From the NCBI GenBank assembly GCA_013331375.1, contig DUGO01000140.1:1-6714 (forward strand): a stretch of 6,714 bases of DNA, written 5' to 3'. Numbering within the stretch: position 1 is the stretch's first letter; every line of letters starts with the position of its first letter. This document shows positions 1 to 4,449 of this stretch, piece by piece. The position numbers and the translations under genes are program-made. The DNA is from Candidatus Methanoperedentaceae archaeon (lineage in GTDB: Archaea > Halobacteriota > Methanosarcinia > Methanosarcinales > Methanoperedenaceae). The notes under the pieces are model-generated. The model was not told where the DNA came from. It was given only the letters and a program-made list of their open reading frames with translations, and made no database searches.

Positions 1-872
1 TAGCAGCCGTGCCCGCCGTCTGAGAAGACCTCATCAAGGGTCAGTGTGCCTTCGCACAGTCTCCGTATGTATGCCTCGATTTTCTGCCGGTCCATCATCT
101 GAGTGTGATGCTCGAATATACCGGATATCCCGTTCTCGCCGACAGCAGCGCACATCGTGTGCCCGTTGCCGACGTTAAGCACCGCCGCTGGCAGGCGTGC
201 TGCCCCGTCAAGGAGCGCTCCCCTGATTGCTGCCGGTCCGGTATCCATGAGCAGCACATTGCCGAGTGTGCGTTCAACTGCTTTCATCCGCGTCAGGTAT
301 TCCGGGACGCTGCCTCCCTGTACATCGCCCGTATATGCGAAAAGGTCAAGCCCTCCGCCCCGCTCAAGCACGCGCCTCATGTGCTCGAACCTGAAGAGCC
401 GGTTGCTCGCATGAGGGGAAAAGCCATGGTCCTGGACAGCGACAGCGAAATGCAAGGGTAATTCTACGTCGAAGCTGCCAAGGGCAACTGATATCGAATC
501 CATGTCCAGGTCAGACATTCGTATCTTTACGGCATCAATGCTGTCCGCCTCGCCACTTCCGATTATCTCAACGCCCATTTCTTTCACGCGCCCGATGTCA
601 TCGTGCAGCGTCAGTGCAGCATCGGGTGTGGAGTACGTCCGCAGACCCGCAGCTATGTGCTTTTTGACGGCAGACGTGCACGGACCCCCGCCCATCACGT
701 CGCCGTACAGGAGTATGTCTTTTCCTTCGCGCGTCGTCTTCGAAATCCGTCCTGCGACTATGACGGTCTGCGCAGGCATGACCATCTTGACGCAGTTCTC
801 CATGTTGGTCCCGCTGTCATAGACGAGTATGTCCTGCGTCCCCATCCCGATGTCTATCGCCAGGATTCGCAT
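1..872 (-). CDS. DUF1786 family protein (ASKHA-like fold), C-terminus cut by window edge
   Basis: Reading the complement from the ATG at 870-872 gives 290 uninterrupted codons to the window edge. The N-terminus MRILAIDIGMGTQDIL has the shape of a phosphate-1 loop of sugar-kinase/Hsp70/actin-type ATPases. Further family-like motifs are GDVMGGGP (about residues 58-64), MDTGPAAIRGA (209-219), NVGNGHT (233-239), GIFEHHT (251-257) and SDGGHG (284-289). These glycine- and histidine-rich blocks match my memory of DUF1786, an archaeal and deltaproteobacterial family sometimes labelled 'pyruvate formate-lyase activating enzyme-like' although no radical-SAM CxxxCxxC motif is present. The biochemical role is unknown. 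From the family's usual size I expect about 50 more residues beyond the edge. A TATA-like box about 30 bases upstream and the lack of a Shine-Dalgarno site suggest a leaderless mRNA. It diverges from moaB. Confidence 0.85.
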   Translation of the reverse strand, partial: MRILAIDIGMGTQDILVYDSGTNMENCVKMVMPAQTVIVAGRISKTTREGKDILLYGDVMGGGPCTSAVKKHIAAGLRTYSTPDAALTLHDDIGRVKEMGVEIIGSGEADSIDAVKIRMSDLDMDSISVALGSFDVELPLHFAVAVQDHGFSPHASNRLFRFEHMRRVLERGGGLDLFAYTGDVQGGSVPEYLTRMKAVERTLGNVLLMDTGPAAIRGALLDGAARLPAAVLNVGNGHTMCAAVGENGISGIFEHHTQMMDRQKIEAYIRRLCEGTLTLDEVFSDGGHGC

Positions 873-885
873 ATCGCTTGATTCA

Positions 886-903
886 TATCATGCCAGCATA
901 ATA
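886..903. promoter_or_regulatory. Imperfect palindrome in the divergent DUF1786/moaB promoter gap
   Basis: TATcATGC-CA-GCATaATA is an 18-base inverted repeat with one mismatched pair, lying almost at the centre of the 40-base gap between the two divergent start codons. It overlaps the TATA-like box of the DUF1786 gene, so a bound protein could affect both promoters. A 7-base direct repeat, GCTTGAT, flanks it at 876-882 and 906-912. Function as an operator is inference. Confidence 0.3.
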
Positions 904-906
904 AAG
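897..906 (-). promoter_or_regulatory. TATA-like box for the DUF1786 gene
   Basis: On the minus strand this reads CTTTATTATG, centred about 30 bases before the ATG at 872. That spacing fits an archaeal box A driving a leaderless or nearly leaderless transcript. Assignment is by spacing and base composition only. Confidence 0.4.
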
Positions 907-912
907 CTTGAT

Positions 913-1431
913 GTGACTCATGCAAGAGCAGGTACATACGGCTGCGCGGTGATTACCGTAAGCACATCAAGGTACGGCAAAACCAGGAACGTAAAACAGC
1001 CAGAAGACGCGGGCGATATCTCTGGCGGTCTCATCATCCGGCTGCTTGAAGCTGCAGGGCACCGCATATGCGGCTACGAGCTTGTGAGCGACGATGCCGG
1101 GATGATACGCGACGCAGTGGCGGCGCTGTCGATGGATGCGGATGCCATCATGATAACCGGCGGCACCGGCATCTCCCCGCGGGATGTCACGATAGAGGCG
1201 GTGGCTCCGCTTTTTGAAAAGGAGATCCCGGGTTTCGGTGAGCTGTTCCGGCAGAAGAGCCTCGCAAGCATAGGCACTGCAGCCATGCTTTCAAGGGCGA
1301 CCGCAGGGGTCGCGGGCGGAAAAGTGATATTCTGCCTGCCCGGCTCGCCTGCTGGCGTGGAGCTGGCGCTAACCGAACTTATAATTCCCGAACTCGGGCA
1401 CCTGATGAATCATATCAGGGAAACGAAGTAA
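913..1431 (+). CDS. moaB: MoaB/MogA-family molybdopterin adenylyltransferase
   Basis: MogA/MoaB proteins adenylylate molybdopterin before molybdate or tungstate insertion; in archaea the MoaB branch does this job in the cytoplasm. From GTG 913 the protein has 172 residues, normal for MoaB. The strand-loop block CAVITVSTSR (11-20), the substrate-binding loop ITGGTGISPRD (81-91), EIPGFGELFR (104-113) and the late CLPGSPAG (141-148) are all present. D60 (in VSDD) and D91 (in SPRD) align with the two functional aspartates of E. coli MogA (49 and 82). The frame stays open upstream to ATGs at 850 and 829, but those would overlap the divergent DUF1786 gene and add about 20-30 residues unlike the family, so GTG 913 is preferred. 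No Shine-Dalgarno is seen; a weak TTCATATC at about 882-889 could be a TATA box for a leaderless transcript. It ends 14 bases from the convergent cytochrome b gene. Confidence 0.9.
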   Translation: MTHARAGTYGCAVITVSTSRYGKTRNVKQPEDAGDISGGLIIRLLEAAGHRICGYELVSDDAGMIRDAVAALSMDADAIMITGGTGISPRDVTIEAVAPLFEKEIPGFGELFRQKSLASIGTAAMLSRATAGVAGGKVIFCLPGSPAGVELALTELIIPELGHLMNHIRETK

Positions 1432-1445
1432 CCACACGCTTTCGG

Positions 1446-2183
1446 CTACTTCCCGCCCGAGACCTCAAGAGCTGTGGGCGCATGAGGCGCAGTCGCCGGT
1501 TCTTCGTGCACTTTTCCCTCTGCCACAACCCTCTCGTACCACAGCGGGAATTCTTCCTTTGCCTTCACTGCCGATATCTCCCCGGTGAACATAGTCCAGT
1601 TCGCGGGGAAGAACTCAGGGTTCAGGTGGACGTTATACAGATGCAGCATGATTGCCATTCCTGCAAGTATGGCATCCAGTGAATGGACTACCCTGATCGC
1701 GGGAAGAAAATCCGGCAAGAGCCCCTGAGCCACGAAGAACGTGGGATGCCACATCACAAGACCGGTGGCAATCAGTATAGGGAAGAAAATGAACGCGCCC
1801 CAGTAGTCCAGCTTCTCCCTGTACCCGTACTTGCCGTACGTCCCCTTTTCACGTGATAATCCCAGGGCGAACTTCGTGTCCTTGATGATATTCGTTAGGT
1901 CAAGCCATGCCGGGAGTATGTCCTTTGTCCTCCACCACTCCCTGTCAACAAGATTGTACAGGAGATGGAATATGGCAAGCACGACAATCGCACCGCCCGC
2001 AAACCTGTGCATTGTGGTCGTGACCGTGTATCCGCCGATGAAGGATGCCATGTATCCGAGAGAGTCCGGATACTTGATGGGCAGCCCTGTGGCAAAGAGT
2101 ATCAAACATGCGACTGCGTTGACTGCGTGCTGCAGCCTCTGGTTCAGGTTGAACCGCTCGATGTATCCCTTATTATCAGCCAT
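1446..2183 (-). CDS. Di-haem cytochrome b, formate dehydrogenase gamma / hydrogenase cytochrome b type
   Basis: This 245-residue membrane protein has four helices at about 16-35, 56-79, 126-145 and 163-185, the arrangement of the FdnI/HyaC-like cytochrome b561 family. His19, His59, His167 and His181 sit at nearly the same positions and spacings as the four haem ligands of E. coli FdnI (18, 57, 155, 169), so two b haems are expected. His73, His146 and His186 are extra histidines near helix ends. In the family the subunit passes electrons between a periplasmic or membrane-bound dehydrogenase or hydrogenase and a membrane carrier (quinone; methanophenazine in methanogens). No iron-sulfur or catalytic subunit lies next to it here. 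The C-terminal tail from about residue 222 is short, hydrophilic and rich in Pro, Ala and Glu. The start codon overlaps the stop of the small membrane protein upstream by 8 bases and follows a good Shine-Dalgarno site, so the two are translationally coupled. Partner enzyme and direction of electron flow cannot be told from this window. Confidence 0.85.
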   Translation of the reverse strand: MADNKGYIERFNLNQRLQHAVNAVACLILFATGLPIKYPDSLGYMASFIGGYTVTTTMHRFAGGAIVVLAIFHLLYNLVDREWWRTKDILPAWLDLTNIIKDTKFALGLSREKGTYGKYGYREKLDYWGAFIFFPILIATGLVMWHPTFFVAQGLLPDFLPAIRVVHSLDAILAGMAIMLHLYNVHLNPEFFPANWTMFTGEISAVKAKEEFPLWYERVVAEGKVHEEPATAPHAPTALEVSGGK

Positions 2184-2478
2184 GGTGTCCCTCCATTTTT
2201 ATTTTCCTGTAGCTCATAAGCAGGTGGTGCCCTATGAGTATCGCGAACACGGGAATCCCGAAGTCAAGGAGCTCCATGAACAGGTGCGAGTAATATTCTG
2301 CAAGCCTTCCCGCCTCACTCAAAGGCGCTTCTCCGACGCTGCGCCCGGGGAAAACTTTTTCATGATAGGGGCAAGCCTTCCCGTCTGTTCCATACAGGAA
2401 ATACATCAATATCAATACAGCTGCAATAGATACGATCCATAGTAAAGCCGCTGCTATGTCTTTTTGGCGTGCGTTCAT
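2176..2478 (-). CDS. Small two-helix membrane protein upstream of cytochrome b (unrecognised)
   Basis: From ATG 2478 the product has 100 residues. An in-frame TTG at 2493 would add five (MGGYA), but the ATG is preferred because a G-rich stretch, GGGTGGG, sits just upstream as a possible ribosome site. Two hydrophobic stretches are visible: residues about 8-29 and about 70-90, the second ending in a GHHLLMSYRK motif. The loop between them (about 30-68) is polar with a single cysteine in ACPYHEK and would face one side of the membrane. The tail ends in EGHHG. I do not recognise a family. Its 8-base overlap with the cytochrome b gene and shared strand imply a co-expressed accessory or anchor subunit. 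The His-His pair in helix 2 could touch a haem or metal, but this is inference. Confidence 0.75.
   Translation of the reverse strand: MNARQKDIAAALLWIVSIAAVLILMYFLYGTDGKACPYHEKVFPGRSVGEAPLSEAGRLAEYYSHLFMELLDFGIPVFAILIGHHLLMSYRKIKMEGHHG
2188..2194 (-). promoter_or_regulatory. Ribosome binding site of the cytochrome b gene
   Basis: On the minus strand GGAGGGA lies four bases before the ATG at 2183, inside the last codons of the upstream small gene. It is one of the few clear Shine-Dalgarno sites in the window. It supports the chosen start and indicates that internal operon genes use leadered initiation, while several first genes look leaderless. Confidence 0.7.
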
Positions 2479-2523
2479 TGCATACCCACCCAATAGATAG
2501 TCGATATATTCAGGAGGTTGAGT

Positions 2524-2534
2524 GATATATATAG
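2524..2534 (-). promoter_or_regulatory. TATA-like box for the small membrane protein/cytochrome b operon
   Basis: Minus-strand CTATATATATC, centred about 50 bases before ATG 2478, would place transcription start near 2502 and leave a leader of about 24 bases. A second A/T run (AATATAT, about 2504-2510) lies closer and could serve instead. Assigned by composition and spacing. Confidence 0.4.
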
Positions 2535-2579
2535 ATTTCGAGATTGTGCGGTTTTACTGCCACTACGCAGAATGGCAAG

Positions 2580-2588
2580 ATTTTATAA
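2580..2588 (+). promoter_or_regulatory. TATA-like box for the ArsR-type regulator gene
   Basis: ATTTTATAA with purine-rich CAAGA just upstream as a possible BRE lies about 29 bases ahead of ATG 2614, predicting a start of transcription at or a few bases before the ATG. Confidence 0.5.
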
Positions 2589-2595
2589 GGCTTGA

Positions 2596-2609
2596 GTAAC
2601 AGATGTTAC
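2596..2609. promoter_or_regulatory. Operator-like palindrome ahead of the ArsR-type gene
   Basis: GTAAC-AGAT-GTTAC is a perfect 5-base inverted repeat with a 4-base spacer. It lies between the TATA-like box and the ATG at 2614, covering the expected transcription start. A dimeric winged-helix protein bound here would block initiation, so autoregulation by the adjacent regulator is the simplest reading. Binding is inferred, not shown. Confidence 0.45.
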
Positions 2610-2613
2610 CCGG

Positions 2614-3126
2614 ATGACTAACGAAATCTTCCGCGCACTCGGCAGCAGGACGCGCCTTTCCATGCTGAAATCACTTGCAGCCAATGAGATGCACATCACA
2701 GGGCTGGCAAAAAAGCACGGGATTTCGGTTCCCGTCGCAGCGCGCCATGCCTCGATACTTGAAAAGGCAGGTCTCATAGAGAGGAGGAAGTTCGGGAAGA
2801 CGCATGTGCTGCGCTGCAGGCTCGCAAAGGTCTATGACATGCTGGATGAGCTTGCAGGCTCCCACGACATCTCGCTGCAAAGGGGCTCAAATATCCTCGA
2901 CGCACTTCGGGCGGTATCCGGAATCGAGCTTGCGAAGGTGGGAAGCCGTGAATTCGTCATGGCAATAGACGGCGACGAGGGGTTCTACATCTATGAGGTC
3001 AACGGGAAGTCCCCGGGCACAACCGCAGAGAAGTTCAGCATCGAGCGCGACTGCACGATAGAATGGAAGAAGCTGGTGCCGGTATCAAGGAAAAAGATTC
3101 ACGTCAGCGTGACGCCGGATAGCTGA
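2614..3126 (+). CDS. ArsR-type winged-helix regulator with C-terminal DUF4430-like domain
   Basis: The 170-residue protein opens with a winged helix-turn-helix of ArsR type (about 4-70): FRALGSRTRLSMLKSL is the typical first helix pair, ITGLAKKHGISVPVAARHASILEKAGLI holds helix-turn and recognition helix, and RRKFGKTHVLRCRL is the wing. A short helix (about 72-84) could dimerise. Residues about 112-157 contain AIDGDEGFYIYEVNGK followed by AEKFSIERDCTIEWKKL, which resembles DUF4430, a beta-rich domain related to the C-terminal region of transcobalamin. That would be a sensing or interaction module. No CxC arsenic- or zinc-sensing motif is seen in the recognition helix, and the only cysteines are C68 and C147. 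It stands divergent from the cytochrome b operon, a likely target, and has a palindrome at its own promoter. The tgt gene follows after 35 bases with its own TATA-like box. The HTH call is firm; the DUF4430 call is from remembered pattern. Confidence 0.85.
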   Translation: MTNEIFRALGSRTRLSMLKSLAANEMHITGLAKKHGISVPVAARHASILEKAGLIERRKFGKTHVLRCRLAKVYDMLDELAGSHDISLQRGSNILDALRAVSGIELAKVGSREFVMAIDGDEGFYIYEVNGKSPGTTAEKFSIERDCTIEWKKLVPVSRKKIHVSVTPDS

Positions 3127-3133
3127 CGAAACG

Positions 3134-3141
3134 CTTTTAAT
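3134..3141 (+). promoter_or_regulatory. TATA-like box for tgt
   Basis: CTTTTAAT in the 35-base gap after the regulator gene, preceded by purine-rich GAAACG, is centred about 24 bases before ATG 3162. This fits a leaderless tgt transcript made independently of the regulator gene. Confidence 0.45.
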
Positions 3142-3161
3142 CCCTGCACCCAAAACCCCGG

Positions 3162-4250
3162 ATGATGTTCGAGCTTTTATCCAGTGACGGCAGCGCGCGG
3201 CGGGGACGCCTGCATACAGACCACGGCACTGTCGAGACCCCCGCGTTCATGCCTGTAGCCACGAAGGCGACAGTAAAGACGCTCGTGCCTGAGGAGATAT
3301 CAGCCACGGGCGCGGGAGCCATAATCAGCAATGCATTCCACCTGTACCTTTCGCCCGGCGTAGACACGATACGCGGGGCGGGAGGTCTGCATCGGTTCAT
3401 GGGCTGGGATGGCGTTATATTCACTGACAGCGGCGGCTTCCAGATGATTCGCAAGGATTTCAAGTTCAAGGTCACTGATGAAGGAATCATGTACAGGAAC
3501 CCGCGCGACGGTAAAAAGCATCTCTACACGCCGCAGGTGTGCATGCGCGTGCAGGATGCGCTTGGCTCGGATGTGGCGATGGTGCTGGATGAGTGCCCTC
3601 CCTACGGGTGCAGCTACCAGGAGGCTGCGGCATCCCTGCGCCGCACTCTTGCATGGGCGGAACGCAGCGGACAGCGGGAGAGCGGGCTCCGGTTCGCCAT
3701 CGTACAGGGAGGAATGTTCATCGACCTGCGGAGATACAGCGTGGAGGCGCTGGACGCCATGGGTTTTGATGGGTTCGGCATTGGCGGGCTATCCATCGGC
3801 GAACCGAAGGAGCTGACGCGCACCGTGCTACGACTGACCTTGCCCTTGCTGCCGAAGGATAAGCCCCGCTACCTCATGGGCGTGGGCTCTCCGCGGGAGC
3901 TGGTCGAGGCAATATCGCTCGGGGTGGACATATTCGACAGCGCCTTCCCCACAAGGAACGCAAGGCACCAGACGCTCATGACGCGGGACGGGAACATGGA
4001 CATAGGCAGGAGCAGGTTTTCAGGGGACTTTTCGCCCGTTGATGTGTCCTGCGAATGCTACACATGCCGGAAATATACTCGTGCATACCTGCATCACCTG
4101 TTCAGGGAAAAGGAAATGCTTGCATTCAGGCTTGCCTCGATACATAATCTGCACTTCATACAGTCGCTTGTGGCAGAAGGGAGAAAAGCCATTGAGGAGG
4201 GCACCTTTGAGCAGGTCTTGAACCGCATTAAACTATATGACAAGAAGTGA
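3162..4250 (+). CDS. tgt: Bacterial-type tRNA-guanine transglycosylase (Q-type Tgt)
   Basis: Tgt exchanges guanine in tRNA for a 7-deazaguanine. This 362-residue protein is one complete TIM-barrel transglycosylase. General base D89 (TDSGGFQ), nucleophile D259 (GVDIFDS), substrate-pocket residues D143, Q182, G209 and M239, and zinc ligands C297, C299, C302 and H328 all match Zymomonas Tgt positions (102, 280, 156, 203, 230, 260, 318/320/323/349), with a constant offset on each side of a roughly 8-residue deletion between residues 145 and 182. C145 (in DECPPY) and I212 (in GGLSIGEP) correspond to bacterial C158 and V233, positions linked to preQ1 rather than queuine selectivity. The archaeosine enzyme of archaea is much longer, with extra C-terminal and PUA domains, none of which is here. 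PTRNARHQTLMT and CYTCRKYTRAYLHHL are bacterial-style blocks. The start was chosen at the first ATG after a TATA-like box; ATG 3165 is an alternative. The substrate base and tRNA position are uncertain. Confidence 0.9.
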   Translation: MMFELLSSDGSARRGRLHTDHGTVETPAFMPVATKATVKTLVPEEISATGAGAIISNAFHLYLSPGVDTIRGAGGLHRFMGWDGVIFTDSGGFQMIRKDFKFKVTDEGIMYRNPRDGKKHLYTPQVCMRVQDALGSDVAMVLDECPPYGCSYQEAAASLRRTLAWAERSGQRESGLRFAIVQGGMFIDLRRYSVEALDAMGFDGFGIGGLSIGEPKELTRTVLRLTLPLLPKDKPRYLMGVGSPRELVEAISLGVDIFDSAFPTRNARHQTLMTRDGNMDIGRSRFSGDFSPVDVSCECYTCRKYTRAYLHHLFREKEMLAFRLASIHNLHFIQSLVAEGRKAIEEGTFEQVLNRIKLYDKK

Positions 4251-4340
4251 GCGGGTTGGGGAGTGGGGGTTAGTGGATTAAAATTGGTCACCCGCTCACA
4301 GCGCATAATACCACTACTAACAAATAAATCTTTTCTTTCT
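4247..4340 (+). terminator. Hairpin plus U-rich tract after tgt
   Basis: A perfect 10-base inverted repeat, GTGAGCGGGT (4247-4256) with ACCCGCTCAC (4290-4299), starts inside the tgt stop codon and encloses 33 bases. A second pair, TAGTGG (4271-4276) with CCACTA (4311-4316), crosses it, so the two could form a pseudoknot or alternate. A pyrimidine tract, CTTTTCTTTCT (4330-4340), follows. U-rich tracts are the usual archaeal termination signal, so this is the likely tgt 3' end. Confidence 0.5.
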
Positions 4341-4407
4341 AAAAAAATTAGAATATGATGGTATATCCAAATTGTTATTCATTTAAATTTCAACAGATTT
4401 ACGGCTC

Positions 4408-4421
4408 GCGGTCGCTACCGC
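4408..4421. promoter_or_regulatory. G/C-rich palindrome just upstream of the KaiC-like gene promoter
   Basis: GCGGT-CGCT-ACCGC is a perfect 5-4-5 inverted repeat directly before the BRE/TATA region, standing out in A/T-rich surroundings. The position suits an activator or repressor site. It shares the 5-4-5 geometry, but not the sequence, of the palindrome ahead of the ArsR-type gene. Confidence 0.35.
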
Positions 4422-4429
4422 AGTAAATA

Positions 4430-4439
4430 CTTTATATAT
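4430..4439 (+). promoter_or_regulatory. TATA-like box for the KaiC-like gene
   Basis: CTTTATATAT is a strong box A match. Its centre is only about 15 bases from ATG 4450 but about 33 from ATG 4468. With the usual archaeal spacing, transcription would start near 4460, downstream of the first ATG, so this box favours ATG 4468 as the true start. Confidence 0.6.
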
Positions 4440-4449
4440 TACGAGTCCA

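Larger units (their letters stand above)
4300..4449. other. A/T-rich spacer between tgt and the KaiC-like gene
   Basis: This non-coding stretch is strongly A/T-rich from about 4317 to 4400. It contains TTCTAA-AAAAA-TTAGAA (4337-4353), the palindrome ATTTAAAT (4381-4388) and then an abrupt G/C-rich patch at 4402-4421 before the TATA-like box of the next gene. I see no supported gene in it. Confidence 0.5.

Noticed and set aside
105..881. Several plus-strand open frames opposite the DUF1786 gene
   Set aside because: The minus strand encodes a continuous DUF1786-like protein with conserved motifs; the opposite frames overlap each other and lack motifs.
829..912. Upstream extension of moaB to ATG 829 or 850
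   Set aside because: It would run inside the 5' end of the divergent DUF1786 gene, and the added residues do not resemble a MoaB N-terminus.
1831..2442. Long plus-strand open frame of about 200 codons opposite the cytochrome b operon
   Set aside because: It is a shadow of two well-supported minus-strand membrane genes; its translation has no recognisable domain.
2558..2577. TGCCA-N10-TGGCA inverted repeat upstream of the ArsR-type gene
   Set aside because: Short arms and a long spacer are easily expected by chance. The nearer GTAAC-N4-GTTAC palindrome is the better operator candidate.
4355..4426. 23-residue open frame starting MMVYPNCY ahead of the KaiC-like gene
   Set aside because: It has no ribosome site, lies in a low-complexity A/T-rich spacer and runs through the palindrome before the promoter.
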